A stretch of 64,000 bases of DNA from Rhizobium sp. S152 (GCF_030380735.1 NZ_JAUDRZ010000002.1:1-64000); one strand, 5' to 3'. Shown: positions 33,611 to 43,100, counted from the stretch's first letter. A program made the numbers and translations. The notes: generated by a model not told the origin, from the sequence alone.

Positions 33611-34333
33611 ATGAAGGCACCGAACGACAACAGGCCGATGATGCGGCCGCTTCCGGCGTTGGATCGCGCCCGTCAGGTGACGGATGCGCTGGCCGATTAC
33701 GTCGAGAGCGCGCGGCTGCAGGCGGGCGAGCGGTTGCCGACCGAGCGGGCGCTGATGGAGCAGCTACAGGTCGGCCGTTCGACGATCCGCGAGGCGATCA
33801 GCCATCTGCAGGCGCTTGGGGTGATCGAGACCCGCAAGGGCAGCGGCACCTATCTCCTGAAGCCGGTTTCCAAGGCCACCATCCACATGCCCCTGTCGCT
33901 CGACGCCGGTACCCTGCGCGATGCGCTGCTGCAGACGCTGGAGGTCCGTCGCGGCATCGAATGCGAGGCCGGCATGGTGGCGGCTGCCAAGCGGACAGCG
34001 CAGGATCTCGCATTAATCGAGCGGAACCTCGACGAGATGGAGCGCGTCCATATCGAGAAGGGCACCTCCGGCCCCGAGGATCTCGCCTTCCACCTGGCAA
34101 TCTACGACGCCACCCATAATCCGCTGTTTCGCCAGCTTCTCGAGCAGATGCGGGAGACCTTCTGGCAGTTCTGGCAGCATCCCTTCGAGCGGCAGGATTT
34201 TGCCCGCCGCTCCTTTCCCTTTCACCGCACGCTCTTCAACGCGATTGCCGCGCGCGATCCCGAAGCGGCGCGCGAAGAGACACTGAAAATCCTCGCGGTC
34301 GTCGAGGAAGACATCAAGGAAATGTCCAAATGA
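33611..34333 (+). CDS. GntR-family regulator, FCD (FadR-type) subfamily
   Basis: 240 aa. A winged helix-turn-helix spans residues ~25-80 (QVTDALADYVESARLQAGER, TERALMEQLQVGRSTIREAI, GVIETRKGSGTYLL), followed by the all-helical FCD ligand-binding domain (RRGIECEAGMVAA, LAFHLAIYDATHNPLF, FPFHRTLFNAIAARD with its metal-binding histidines). GGGGAACC precedes the start. The stop overlaps the next gene's start (ATGA), so it is the first gene of a catabolic operon with a PLP enzyme and probably regulates it and the carbohydrate transporter downstream. Confidence 0.88.
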   Translation: MKAPNDNRPMMRPLPALDRARQVTDALADYVESARLQAGERLPTERALMEQLQVGRSTIREAISHLQALGVIETRKGSGTYLLKPVSKATIHMPLSLDAGTLRDALLQTLEVRRGIECEAGMVAAAKRTAQDLALIERNLDEMERVHIEKGTSGPEDLAFHLAIYDATHNPLFRQLLEQMRETFWQFWQHPFERQDFARRSFPFHRTLFNAIAARDPEAAREETLKILAVVEEDIKEMSK

Positions 34334-35493
34334 GCAACGGCGCAGACCCGTTCGAACTTGCCTCCATCATCACCGCGCACGACGAGGGGAACTTCGCCGA
34401 GGCCGTGGTGCCGCCGATCTTCCAGACCTCACTGTTCACCTTCTCCGACTATGACGACATGATCGCCTCCTATCGCGGCGAGAAAGTGCGGCCGATCTAT
34501 ACGCGCGGCCTCAATCCGACGGTGCGCATGTTCGAGGAGATGCTGGCGAAACTCGAGGGCGCCGAGGATGCGCTAGGCTTTGCGAGCGGCATGGCGGCGA
34601 TCTCGTCGGCGGTGCTCGCCTTCGTCGAGCCGGGCGACCGCATCGTTGCCGTCAAGCATGTCTATCCCGACGCCTTCCGCCTGTTCGGCACCATCCTGAA
34701 GCGGATGAAGGTCGAGGTCACCTATGTCGATGGTCGTGACGAGGAAGCGGTCGCCAAGGCGCTGCCCGGCGCCAGGCTTTTCTACATGGAAAGCCCGACG
34801 AGCTGGGTCATGGAGGCGCACGACGTCGGCGCGCTGGCAGCGCTCGCCAGGAAGCACGGCGTCGTCTCGATGATCGACAACAGCTGGGCGAGCCCGGTCT
34901 TCCAGAAGCCGATCACGCTCGGCGTCGATCTCGTCATCCACTCGGCCTCGAAATATCTCGGCGGCCACAGCGATGTCGTCGCCGGCGTCGTGGCGGGATC
35001 GAAGGAAATGGTCGCGCGGGTGAAGGCGGAATCCTATCCCTATCTCGGCGGCAAGCTGTCGCCCTTCGATGCGTGGCTGCTGATCCGCGGCATGCGGACG
35101 CTGCCGATCCGCATGAAGGCGCACGAGGCGGCCGGCATGACCATCGCCAAGCGCCTGCAGGAACTGGATGTGGTCGAAACCGTCTGCCATCCGGGCCTGG
35201 CCAACCGCCTGCCGGCGGGCCTCATGGGCACCTCCGGTCTATTCTCGTTCATATTCCGCGAAGGCGTCGATATCCGCGCCTTCGCCGATCACCTCAAGCT
35301 CTTCAAACTGGGAGTGAGCTGGGGTGGACATGAAAGCCTGATCGTACCAGGCGAGGTCGTCCTTCAGCAGAAGGCGCAACCGAATTCCGCGCATACCTTC
35401 GGGATCCATGCGCGGTCCGTACGCCTCCATGTCGGTCTCGAAGGAACCGAGGCGCTGTGGAGGGATATCGAGGAGGCGCTTGCCGTCGCTTAG
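34330..35493 (+). CDS. Cys/Met-metabolism PLP-dependent enzyme (cystathionine lyase/synthase-like)
   Basis: 387 aa. PLP fold type I, Cys/Met family: QTSLFTFSDYDDM, YTRGLNPTVRMFEEMLAKLE, ALGFASGMAAISSAVLA, MIDNSWASPVFQKPI, and the PLP-lysine motif IHSASKYLGGHSDVV (Lys 208). C-terminal VSWGGHESLIVPG is typical of cystathionine beta-lyase/gamma-synthase relatives. Cytoplasmic. The gene is coupled to the GntR regulator and sits directly before a carbohydrate ABC transporter, an unusual place for a methionine enzyme. It may act on a sulfur- or amino-containing compound brought in by that transporter; specificity unknown. Confidence 0.85.
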   Translation: MSNGADPFELASIITAHDEGNFAEAVVPPIFQTSLFTFSDYDDMIASYRGEKVRPIYTRGLNPTVRMFEEMLAKLEGAEDALGFASGMAAISSAVLAFVEPGDRIVAVKHVYPDAFRLFGTILKRMKVEVTYVDGRDEEAVAKALPGARLFYMESPTSWVMEAHDVGALAALARKHGVVSMIDNSWASPVFQKPITLGVDLVIHSASKYLGGHSDVVAGVVAGSKEMVARVKAESYPYLGGKLSPFDAWLLIRGMRTLPIRMKAHEAAGMTIAKRLQELDVVETVCHPGLANRLPAGLMGTSGLFSFIFREGVDIRAFADHLKLFKLGVSWGGHESLIVPGEVVLQQKAQPNSAHTFGIHARSVRLHVGLEGTEALWRDIEEALAVA

Positions 35494-35530
35494 TAAGGCA
35501 AGACTTAGAGGAAAAAACCTGGAAGGGGGA

Positions 35531-36796
35531 ATGAGCATGAAAAGACTGATCACCGCAACGCTGCTGGCCACGATGATGGCGGGTACGGCGATGGCCGACA
35601 CGACGCTGAAGCTCGTCGAGGTCATCACCAGCCCGGAGCGCACCGAGACCTTGAAATCGCTCGTCGGCAAGTTCGAGGCCGCCAATCCCGGCACGAAGGT
35701 CGACATCATCTCGCTGCCGTGGAACGAGGCGTTCCAGAAGTTCGCGACCATGGTCTCGGCCGGCGATACGCCCGACGTCATGGAAATGCCGGATACCTGG
35801 CTCTCCCTCTATGCCAATAACGGCATGCTCGAAAGCCTTGAGCCCTATCTCGAAAAATGGGAATACACCAAGGGTCTGACCCCGCGCGCGCTGGAGCTCG
35901 GCCGCGACGTCAAGAACACCGCCTACATGCTGCCATACGGCTTCTATCTGCGCGCGCTGTTCTACAACAAGAACCTGTTCAAGGAAGCCGGCGTTTCCGA
36001 GCCGCCGAAGACGATGGACGAATTCGTCGCCGCCTCCGAAAAGGTCTCCAAGCTTCCCGGCAAGTCCGGCTACTGCCTGCGCGGTGGACCGGGCGGCCTG
36101 AACGGCTGGGTGATGTTCGGCGCAACGATGGCCGGCTCCAACAAGTTCTTCAACGACGACGGCACCTCGACCATGAACAGCGAAGGCTGGACCAAGGGTC
36201 TCGAATGGGTGGTCGATCTCTACAAGAAGGGCCTGGCGCCGAAGGACAGCGTCAACTGGGGCTTCAACGAGACCGTCGCCGGCTTCTATTCCGGCACCTG
36301 CGCCATGCTCGACCAGGATCCGGATGCCCTGATCGCGGTTGCCCAGCGCATGAAGCCCGAGGATTTCGGCGTGACCAAGATGCCGGTCGGACCGAGCGGC
36401 AAGGGCTTTACGACGATCGGCTTCGCCGGCTGGTCGATGTTCACGACAAGCCAGAACAAGGATCTCTCCTGGAAGCTGATCGAAACGCTGGAATCGCCCG
36501 AAGGCAACATCGAGTGGAACAAGCGCACCGGCGCTCTGCCAGTTCACACCTCGGCCGAGAAGGATCCCTTCTACGCCAGCGAACAGTTCAAGGGCTGGTT
36601 CGACGAACTGGCCGACAAGAACATCGTTCCGACCGTGATGCCGACTTACCTCGAGGAATTCGCCTTCTTCAAGGATTCGCTCGCCATCAAGACGACGCAG
36701 CAGGCGCTTCTTGGCGATATCACGCCGAAGGAACTGGCTGACCAGTGGGCGGAATACCTGACCGCCGCGCAGCAGAAGTACCTCGCGAAGAAGTAA
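35531..36796 (+). CDS. carbohydrate ABC transporter substrate-binding protein
   Basis: 421 aa, ATG 35531 after GGAAGGGGGA (ATG 35537 is also possible). Signal peptide MKRLITATLLATMMAGTAMA-D. Solute-binding family 1 features: LKLVEVITSPERTETLKSLV, AGDTPDVMEMPDTWLSLYAN, YMLPYGFYLRALFYNKNLFK, and GKSGYCLRGGPGGLNG in the ligand cleft. C-terminal PLGDITPKELADQWAEYL-like ending. It acts in the periplasm and delivers an unknown carbohydrate-like solute to the permeases encoded downstream at 37004 and 37944. Confidence 0.9.
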   Translation: MSMKRLITATLLATMMAGTAMADTTLKLVEVITSPERTETLKSLVGKFEAANPGTKVDIISLPWNEAFQKFATMVSAGDTPDVMEMPDTWLSLYANNGMLESLEPYLEKWEYTKGLTPRALELGRDVKNTAYMLPYGFYLRALFYNKNLFKEAGVSEPPKTMDEFVAASEKVSKLPGKSGYCLRGGPGGLNGWVMFGATMAGSNKFFNDDGTSTMNSEGWTKGLEWVVDLYKKGLAPKDSVNWGFNETVAGFYSGTCAMLDQDPDALIAVAQRMKPEDFGVTKMPVGPSGKGFTTIGFAGWSMFTTSQNKDLSWKLIETLESPEGNIEWNKRTGALPVHTSAEKDPFYASEQFKGWFDELADKNIVPTVMPTYLEEFAFFKDSLAIKTTQQALLGDITPKELADQWAEYLTAAQQKYLAKK

Positions 36797-36818
36797 GCGG
36801 GCTAAACTGAGCAAGCAG

Positions 36819-36954
36819 CCCCCTCATCCGCCCTACGGGCACCTTCTCCCCGAGGGGAGAAGGGGTACCGAGACGTTGCGGCATATCTCTTCTCCCCACC
36901 GGGGAGAAGGTGCCGGCAGGTCAGGCGCAACTTATTGCACCGGGGATGAGGGGG
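36819..36954. repeat. RIME-like palindromic intergenic repeat, copy 1
   Basis: Bounded by CCCCCTCATC at the left and GATGAGGGGG at the right, with internal TTCTCCCC.../...GGGGAGAAG palindromes, the layout of rhizobial RIME elements. It lies between the binding-protein gene and the first permease gene and could modulate message stability. A related copy lies at 50203-50399. Confidence 0.75.
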
Positions 36955-37003
36955 CCGCGGGCACTGCTGGCAAACTGAACGTAACCATGAAAGCCGCACC
37001 CAG

Positions 37004-37939
37004 ATGACCATGACCGCCGATACGCTGGACAGACGCCATGACCGCAGGTCGTGGCTGAAGCGCGTCGCCGATGCCTCGGAACCCTATCTCTACAGCGCCC
37101 CATCGCTCGTGCTTATCATCGCCGTGATGCTGGTGCCGCTGGTGATCGGCGTGTCCTATGCGTTCCGCGATATCCAGTTGCTAAACCCTTTTTCTGGCGG
37201 CTTCATCGGGCTGGATCATTTCCGGGCGCTGGCCAAGGACGCCGCGTTCTATGGCGCGCTGAAGAACACCTTGCTGTGGACCGGCGCGTCCGTCGCGCTG
37301 CAGTTCATCTTCGGCCTCATCCTGGCGCTCCTTCTCGACAAGCCCTTCTGGGGACGAGGGCTCGTGCAGGCGCTGGTCTTCCTACCCTGGGCGGTGCCGT
37401 CCTTCCTCGCCGGCCTCAACTGGGCATGGCTCTTCAATCCCGTCATCGGCCCCATCCCGCACTGGCTTTATGCGTTGGGGCTGATGAGCGAGCCGGGCAA
37501 TATCCTCTCCGATCCGCATTATGCGATGTGGGGACCGATCATCGCCAACGTCTGGTGGGGCATTCCCTTCTTCGCCATCACGCTGCTCGCCGCCCTGCAG
37601 GCGATCCCACGCGATCTCTACGAGGCCGCGTCGATCGACGGCGCCGGCTGGTTCCAGCGCTTCCGCTCGATCACGCTGCCGTTCCTGGCGCCGACGATCG
37701 CGATTACCGTGCTGTTGCGCACCGTCTGGGTGTCGAACTTCGCCGATCTCATCGTCGTCATGACCGGTGGCGGACCGGCGGATCGCACGCAGATCGTCGC
37801 CAGCTACATCTTCACCCAGGCCTTCAAGCGGCTGGATTTCGGCTATGCCTCGGCGATCGCGCTGGTGCTGCTCGTGCTGCTGCTTGCCTATTCGATGCTG
37901 ATCATCCTGCTGCGGCAGAGCCTGCTGAACAAGGATTGA
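37004..37939 (+). CDS. carbohydrate ABC transporter permease 1 (MalF/UgpA-like)
   Basis: 311 aa. Six predicted membrane segments, e.g. SLVLIIAVMLVPLVIGVSYA, LVQALVFLPWAVPSFLAGLN, IIANVWWGIPFFAITLLAAL and ALVLLVLLLAYSMLIILLR. The EAA loop reads EAASIDGAGWFQRFRSITLP, the contact with the ATPase. The start at 37004 has MTMTADTLD. Pairs with the next permease four bases downstream. Confidence 0.9.
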   Translation: MTMTADTLDRRHDRRSWLKRVADASEPYLYSAPSLVLIIAVMLVPLVIGVSYAFRDIQLLNPFSGGFIGLDHFRALAKDAAFYGALKNTLLWTGASVALQFIFGLILALLLDKPFWGRGLVQALVFLPWAVPSFLAGLNWAWLFNPVIGPIPHWLYALGLMSEPGNILSDPHYAMWGPIIANVWWGIPFFAITLLAALQAIPRDLYEAASIDGAGWFQRFRSITLPFLAPTIAITVLLRTVWVSNFADLIVVMTGGGPADRTQIVASYIFTQAFKRLDFGYASAIALVLLVLLLAYSMLIILLRQSLLNKD

Positions 37940-37943
37940 GGCC

Positions 37944-38771
37944 ATGAGACGCATTCTTCCCACCATCGCGCACCGCCTGGCGATCCTCTGCTACATCGTC
38001 TTCGCGCTGTTTCCGCTGTTCTGGTTGCTCAAGGTCTCGGTAACGCCGAACGACCTCCTCTATTCCGAGGGCGTCCGGATGTGGCCATCGCGCACGACCT
38101 GGGAGCACTACTCCTTCGTCATCCAGCACAGCGCCTTTCCGACCTTCTTCAAGAACAGCCTGATCGTCTCGGCCTCGACGGCGATCGTCGTCACCATCTG
38201 TGCCTCGCTCTCTGGATACGCGCTGTCGCGCTTCAATTTCCGGGCGAAGTACTGGATCGTGGCGTTGATGCTGCTCACCCAGATGTTCCCCTTGGTCATG
38301 CTGGTGGCGCCGATCTTCAAGATCCTGACGCCGCTGCACCTGACGAACAGCCTCACCGGTCTCGTTGTCGTCTACACCGCCTTCAACGTTCCCTTCGCTA
38401 CCTTCCTGATGCAGTCCTTCTTCGACGGCATCCCGAAGGACCTCGAGGAAGCGGCGATGATCGACGGCGCCACGCAGTTCACCGCTTTCCGGCAGATCAT
38501 CCTGCCGCTGACGCTGCCGGGGATCGCCGCGACGCTCGGCTTCGTCTTCACGGCGGCATGGAGCGAGCTTTTGTTCGCGCTGATGCTGATCAACGGCAAC
38601 GACGCGGCGACCTTCCCGGTCGGGCTTCTCACTTTCGTTTCCAAATTCTCGGTGGATTTCGGGCAGATGATGGCGGCGGGCGTTCTCGCGCTCATTCCGG
38701 CCGGTCTCTTCTTCCTTCTCATCCAGCGTTATCTCGTCCAGGGCCTGACGGCCGGCGCGGTCAAGGGTTAG
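37944..38771 (+). CDS. carbohydrate ABC transporter permease 2 (MalG/UgpE-like)
   Basis: 275 aa. Opens with a membrane helix (LAILCYIVFALFPLFWLLKV) and a typical second-permease periplasmic loop (PNDLLYSEGVRMWPSRTTWE). EAA loop EEAAMIDGATQFTAFRQIIL. Ends IQRYLVQGLTAGAVKG, the usual family terminus. Forms the channel with the preceding permease in the inner membrane. Confidence 0.9.
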   Translation: MRRILPTIAHRLAILCYIVFALFPLFWLLKVSVTPNDLLYSEGVRMWPSRTTWEHYSFVIQHSAFPTFFKNSLIVSASTAIVVTICASLSGYALSRFNFRAKYWIVALMLLTQMFPLVMLVAPIFKILTPLHLTNSLTGLVVVYTAFNVPFATFLMQSFFDGIPKDLEEAAMIDGATQFTAFRQIILPLTLPGIAATLGFVFTAAWSELLFALMLINGNDAATFPVGLLTFVSKFSVDFGQMMAAGVLALIPAGLFFLLIQRYLVQGLTAGAVKG

Positions 38772-38775
38772 TCAC

Positions 38776-39834
38776 ATGGCATCGATCGATATCAAGAACA
38801 TCCAGAAAGCCTACGGCCATGTGCAGGTGCTGCACGGCGTCGATCTCGAAATCAGGGACGGCGAGTTCGTCGTGCTGGTCGGCCCGTCGGGCTGCGGCAA
38901 GTCAACGTTGCTGCGCATGATCGCCGGCCTTGAGGGCGTCACCGCCGGCGAGATCCAGATCGACGGAAACCGTGTCAACGAGTTGCATCCAAAGGACCGC
39001 GACATCGCCATGGTGTTCCAGTCCTACGCGCTCTATCCGCACATGAACGTCGCCGGAAACATGAGCTACAGCCTGAAGCTCAGGAAGACGGCCAAGGAGA
39101 AGATCGCCAGCGCCGTCGGTGCCGCCGCATCGAAGCTCGGCCTCGATCCGCTGCTCGAACGCCGGCCGAAAGCCTTGTCCGGCGGCCAGCGCCAGCGCGT
39201 CGCCATGGGTCGCGCCATCGTGCGCCAGCCCAAGGCCTTCCTCTTCGACGAGCCGCTGTCGAATCTCGACGCCCGCCTGCGCGAGCAGATGCGCGCGGAG
39301 ATCAAGAAACTGCATGGAGATCTGAAAGCGACCTCGATCTACGTCACCCACGATCAGATCGAGGCGATGACGCTCGCCGATCGCATCGTCGCCATGCATG
39401 GCGGCGTGGTGCAGCAGGTCGGCAGTCCGCTGGAGCTATACGATCGCCCGGCCAATCTCTTCGTTGCCGGCTTCATCGGCTCGCCCGGCATGAACTTCCT
39501 CGATGCGACCTATCAGGCCGGCGGCGTCAAGCTCAAGGACGGCACCGTGGTCGCCCTGCCGGTGCCGCTATCGCTTGCCGATGGCGCCAAGGTCACGCTG
39601 GGCATCCGCCCGGAGCACGTGACCATCACCAGTGACGCCACGGGAATGCAGGCCAATGTCGAATTGATCGAGCCGACCGGCTTCGGCATTATCCTGCACC
39701 TGTCGCTGCATGGCCTGCCATTCAAGGTCTTCACGCTGAACCGCGAGGCGCTGACCGCCGGCCCGACGCTCAACGTTTCGTTCCCTGCCCAGCATCTGCA
39801 TGTCTTCGACGACAGCGGCAAGCGGGCAGGCTAG
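38776..39834 (+). CDS. carbohydrate ABC transporter ATP-binding protein (UgpC/MalK-like)
   Basis: 352 aa. Walker A GPSGCGKST, Q-loop MVFQSYALYPHM, signature LSGGQRQR, Walker B FLFDEPLSNLD, switch H in YVTHDQIEAMTLADRI. The C-terminal TOBE/OB domain (LGIRPEHVTI, PTGFGIILHLSLHG) is that of sugar importers. Four bases after permease 2. It powers uptake from the cytoplasmic side. Confidence 0.92.
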   Translation: MASIDIKNIQKAYGHVQVLHGVDLEIRDGEFVVLVGPSGCGKSTLLRMIAGLEGVTAGEIQIDGNRVNELHPKDRDIAMVFQSYALYPHMNVAGNMSYSLKLRKTAKEKIASAVGAAASKLGLDPLLERRPKALSGGQRQRVAMGRAIVRQPKAFLFDEPLSNLDARLREQMRAEIKKLHGDLKATSIYVTHDQIEAMTLADRIVAMHGGVVQQVGSPLELYDRPANLFVAGFIGSPGMNFLDATYQAGGVKLKDGTVVALPVPLSLADGAKVTLGIRPEHVTITSDATGMQANVELIEPTGFGIILHLSLHGLPFKVFTLNREALTAGPTLNVSFPAQHLHVFDDSGKRAG

Positions 39835-39850
39835 GCGGTGGTCTCTGAGT

Positions 39851-39868
39851 AGGGCGGAGGTCCGCCCT
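39851..39868 (+). terminator. short hairpin after the ABC operon
   Basis: AGGGCGGA/TCCGCCCT inverted repeat 17 bases past the ATPase stop, with no U-tract. It may be a weak or Rho-assisted stop. Confidence 0.35.
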
Positions 39869-39870
39869 GA

Positions 39871-40059
39871 TTACCTGAACTTGGGCAGTCTGGGTGGAGC
39901 GTTGGCCTGTATCTCGTGAAGGGGCGCATGCTTGCCGAGCAGCTTCTGCAGCTTGCGCTCCTCAATCGGTCCGATGCCGAATTTCTTGCAGTGCTCCGCG
40001 ACATCCCGATCGTTCGGACCGGGAATGCGTACCTGGCGGTTATCTCGTGAATGGGACAT
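39871..40059 (-). CDS. 62-aa small protein
   Basis: The start at 40059 has GAGGAGG eight bases upstream; an ATG at 40065 is too close to it. Sequence: RIPGPNDRDVAEHCKKFGIG, then PIEERKLQKLLGKHAPLHEI. Basic, probably helical and cytoplasmic. Similar short proteins are common and unnamed in rhizobia. It is convergent with the sugar ABC ATPase gene. Confidence 0.6.
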   Translation of the reverse strand: MSHSRDNRQVRIPGPNDRDVAEHCKKFGIGPIEERKLQKLLGKHAPLHEIQANAPPRLPKFR

Positions 40060-40189
40060 GGTCATTTCCTCCTCAAGGACAACGTCCGCAGCACGTTGAA
40101 GTTTCGAGCAAACGAAACCGTGATCAGGATGGCGACCGCTGGCGAAACCCAACTACGCAGCGGTGCCATGACGATGCTGCACCCGGCAA

Positions 40190-41053
40190 CTATATCATGA
40201 TCTCGCCACCAGTCACGGGAACGACCGCGCCCGTCATGAAACTCCCGAGATCGGATGCGAGAAGCACGTAAGTGCCTGCCAGTTCCGCAGGCTGCCCGGC
40301 TCGACCGATCAACGTCTGCTGGCCAAACTTCGTGGTCTTTTCGGGCGGCATCGTGGAAGGGATCAGTGGCGTCCAGATCGGGCCCGGCGCCACGGCATTT
40401 ACCCTTATGCCCTTCTCGGCCACCATTTCGGCCAGTCCCGCCGTGAAGTTCGAAACCGCGCCCTTGGTTGATGCATAGGCAAGCAGGTGAGACGATGGCT
40501 GGCGCGACTGGATAGACGTGGTGTTGATGATCGAGCTGCCGGGCCGCATGTAGGGGATCGCCGCCTTCGAAAGAAAGAACGGCGCACGGATATTCGTGTT
40601 GAACGTACGATCCCATTCCTCGGCCGTGATGTCGCCGATATCGGCGTAGGTCCGTTGAAACGCCGCGTTGTTCACAAGGATGTCGATGGAGCCGAGTTCG
40701 CGGACCGTATGCTGCACGAGGTCCCTGCAGTGATCTTCGGAGGTGATGTCGCCAGGTGCGATCACCGTCCGTCGACCGGCGTCCCGGATCCACCGTGCGG
40801 TGTCTTCGGCATCCTCGGTCTCGTCGAGAAATGAGATGACGACGTCGGCGCCTTCACGGGCGAAGGCAATCGCGACGGCCTTGCCGATCCCGGAATCGGC
40901 GCCGGTAATCAGCGCGACCTTGCCTTCGAGCCTTCCATTGCCGCGATAGGAATGCTCCCCGTGGTCGGGCACGGGCTGCATGCGGGCGGTCTTTCCTGGA
41001 GGCTGCTGCTCTTGCTCAGGATAAGGCGGTGTCGGGCGGCGCTCCTCGCTCAT
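40190..41053 (-). CDS. SDR-family oxidoreductase (stress-type, glucose/ribitol dehydrogenase-like)
   Basis: 287 aa. An N-terminal low-complexity tail (PPYPEQEQQPPGKTARMQPV) precedes the Rossmann motif ALITGADSGIGKAVAIAFAR, NNAA (NAAFQRTYAD), the catalytic pattern S...YASTKGAV (Tyr-x3-Lys) and VNAVAPGPIWTPL. This matches the GSP39/YghA-type SDRs that carry the PQ-rich head and are general-stress proteins. A candidate EcfG promoter stands upstream (41084-41108). Cytoplasmic, NAD(P)-dependent; substrate unknown. Confidence 0.85.
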   Translation of the reverse strand: MSEERRPTPPYPEQEQQPPGKTARMQPVPDHGEHSYRGNGRLEGKVALITGADSGIGKAVAIAFAREGADVVISFLDETEDAEDTARWIRDAGRRTVIAPGDITSEDHCRDLVQHTVRELGSIDILVNNAAFQRTYADIGDITAEEWDRTFNTNIRAPFFLSKAAIPYMRPGSSIINTTSIQSRQPSSHLLAYASTKGAVSNFTAGLAEMVAEKGIRVNAVAPGPIWTPLIPSTMPPEKTTKFGQQTLIGRAGQPAELAGTYVLLASDLGSFMTGAVVPVTGGEIMI

Positions 41054-41083
41054 CGTATTCTCCTCGTTGGCTAACGGGAACTA

Positions 41084-41108
41084 AACCACGATGGGGGGAA
41101 ACAGTTCC
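41084..41108 (-). promoter_or_regulatory. candidate EcfG-type promoter of the SDR gene
   Basis: Minus strand: GGAAC (41104-41108), 16-base spacer, GGTT (41084-41087), 31 bases before the SDR start at 41053. Confidence 0.55.
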
Positions 41109-41148
41109 TCGATGTCGGGACATCTGCCGAAGACGAGACAACCGAGGA

Positions 41149-41619
41149 TCAGCCGCCCGCGAAATCCACCGAGGAGATATCGACCGACCACTCGAATTCC
41201 GAAGGCGCGGGCTTGCCGGGCAAGGTTTCGAGACCGCGGTACTGGTTCAGCGTCCAGCACGTCTCGAAGGTGCCGTGCGGCTCGATGATCTTGCTGCTGG
41301 TGAAATAGTCGGAATAGGCCTCGTCGCTATAACCGGGGCGCTTGGCGATCAGCCGGAAACGGACCACGTTCACCTGCCGGTCGCTATCGTTTGAGAGTTT
41401 CACCGCGACGGTCTTGGCGGGATCGCTGCAGGATGCGGCGCCGCTGCTTGTCCCGTGGACCTCGCTCGCCAGACCGTTCTGGCCGGTCTGCTGCAGGTAG
41501 ACATAGGCGCCGACGACCGCGACGGCGGCGATCACGGCGAGCAACGTTGCAAGCGTCGACCGCGGAGACAGCAGAAAACAGATGAAAATGATCGGGATCG
41601 CGACCAGGAGATAAATCAT
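41149..41619 (-). CDS. membrane-anchored protein of unknown function
   Basis: 156 aa. Two adjoining hydrophobic segments at the N-terminus (IYLLVAIPIIFICFLL and LATLLAVIAAVAVVGAYVYL), then a soluble domain with two cysteines (AASCSDPAKTVAVKLSNDSD, TFETCWTLNQYRG) that could form a disulfide outside the membrane. No family recognised. Confidence 0.6.
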   Translation of the reverse strand: MIYLLVAIPIIFICFLLSPRSTLATLLAVIAAVAVVGAYVYLQQTGQNGLASEVHGTSSGAASCSDPAKTVAVKLSNDSDRQVNVVRFRLIAKRPGYSDEAYSDYFTSSKIIEPHGTFETCWTLNQYRGLETLPGKPAPSEFEWSVDISSVDFAGG

Positions 41620-42056
41620 CAGACATGTTCCAATTCACATCTGAGCTAAGACAACCACTCGGCGGAGACAAGGCTGGTATTTGTCCGATGACGCGATTAG
41701 GTCCGATTTATCCGCTGAAGGGAACGAGTTTACCGCAGTAAACTTTCACCGCCGCAGACCGCGCACGGATGGAATTTCAGATTTTTACGCCATGCCCTTG
41801 TTTCCGACACAATGCTCACCCATATAACTCTCATCGGCATTGCTGGTTGAGCGTCCCACAGAATTCGCGGATGTTCGCAATCGTCGTAATCGCTTTAGTC
41901 TTTGACCACGGATGTACTGGCACTGGTGAATAGCGATGTTGAGAAGGTCGGTGCAGTTTTGCCCCGGCCTTTTTTATTGCCCGCACGATAGCCGCTGCGT
42001 GGCGGAAGGCAGGGCGCATCTGCGCCGTGCCACCTTTTCCATTAGAATGAGCCTCC
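41620..42056. other. intergenic region with an orphan terminator and possible small RNA
   Basis: About 437 bases without a gene. At 41946-41975 lies a plus-strand intrinsic terminator with no gene upstream of it on that strand, which suggests a short untranslated transcript ending there. No protein start or conserved frame is seen. Confidence 0.5.
41946..41975 (+). terminator. intrinsic terminator of a possible small RNA
   Basis: GGTCGG (41946-41951) pairs with CCGGCC (41964-41969) with one G-U across a 12-base loop, immediately followed by TTTTTT (41970-41975). Confidence 0.6.
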
Positions 42057-43100
42057 TCAGGCGCTGCGAAACAGCTTCCAGCGGCTCGGCCGGAAGGCGA
42101 TGCGGCTGCGGTCGAGGCCATCGGCCTCAGATGGCGGCAATTCCAGTTCGATCGGCGGATGGCCCTTGCCGATATCGACCTCGATATGGCGGGTGCCGGC
42201 GACACGGCGGCTCGTCGTCATCAGGCCGGCAATGCAGCCTCCGCAACCGTCGCGCAGCTCGATATCATGAGGACGGAAATAGAGCTGGGCCTCGCCATCG
42301 AGCTCGCCTTCGGCCTTGAGACCGAGCGGGCGGTCCTCGAACCAGATCTCGCCATCGGTGATACGGACATTCAGACAGTTCGACTGGCCGACGAAGCCGA
42401 AGACGAAGGGCGAGTTCGGGCGGTCGTAGACCTCGTCCGGCGTGCCGACCTGCTCGATCGCGCCCTGGCTCATGACGACCACGCGATCGGCGAGCTCCAT
42501 CGCCTCGTCCTGGTCGTGGGTGACGAAGACGGTGGTGTGGCCGGTGCGGTCGTGGATCTCGCGCAGCCATTTGCGCAGGTCCTTGCGCACCTGCGCGTCG
42601 AGCGCGCCGAAGGGCTCGTCGAGCAAAAGCACGTTCGGCTCCACCGCCATGGCGCGGGCGAGCGCCACGCGCTGGCGCTGGCCGCCCGAGAGCTGGGCCG
42701 GATAGCGCTTTTCGAGGCCCGGCAACTGCACGAGCTCCAGCAGCTCCAGCGCCCGACGCTTGATCTCCTCCTTCGGCGGACGGCGCGAGGCGTTCCTGAC
42801 CTTCAGGCCGAAGGCCACATTATCGAGCACGGTCATGTGCCGGAACAGCGCGTAGTGCTGGAACACGAAGCCGATATTGCGCTCCTGCACGGTCTTGCTG
42901 GAAGCATCCTCGTCGCCGAAATAGATGCGGCCCTCGGTCGGGCTTTCGAGGCCGGCGATCAGCCGCAGGAGGGTGGTCTTGCCCGAACCCGACGGTCCGA
43001 GCAGGGCGATCAGCTCGCCGGAGTGGATATCGAGGGAAACATCGTGCAGCGCCGGAAAGCGATCGAATTCCTTGCGCAGGTTTTGGACGCGAACTTCCAT
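42057..43100 (-). CDS. cysA: sulfate ABC transporter ATP-binding protein
   Basis: 347 aa. Walker [11 protein letters not shown]-loop [12 protein letters not shown], signature LSGGQRQR, Walker [12 protein letters not shown], switch H in [20 protein letters not shown]. The C-terminal TOBE-like domain (FRPHDIEL) matches sulfate/thiosulfate CysA. Last gene of the four-gene operon running leftward from the binding protein at 45863. It energises sulfate import. Confidence 0.93.
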   Translation of the reverse strand: MEVRVQNLRKEFDRFPALHDVSLDIHSGELIALLGPSGSGKTTLLRLIAGLESPTEGRIYFGDEDASSKTVQERNIGFVFQHYALFRHMTVLDNVAFGLKVRNASRRPPKEEIKRRALELLELVQLPGLEKRYPAQLSGGQRQRVALARAMAVEPNVLLLDEPFGALDAQVRKDLRKWLREIHDRTGHTTVFVTHDQDEAMELADRVVVMSQGAIEQVGTPDEVYDRPNSPFVFGFVGQSNCLNVRITDGEIWFEDRPLGLKAEGELDGEAQLYFRPHDIELRDGCGGCIAGLMTTSRRVAGTRHIEVDIGKGHPPIELELPPSEADGLDRSRIAFRPSRWKLFRSA

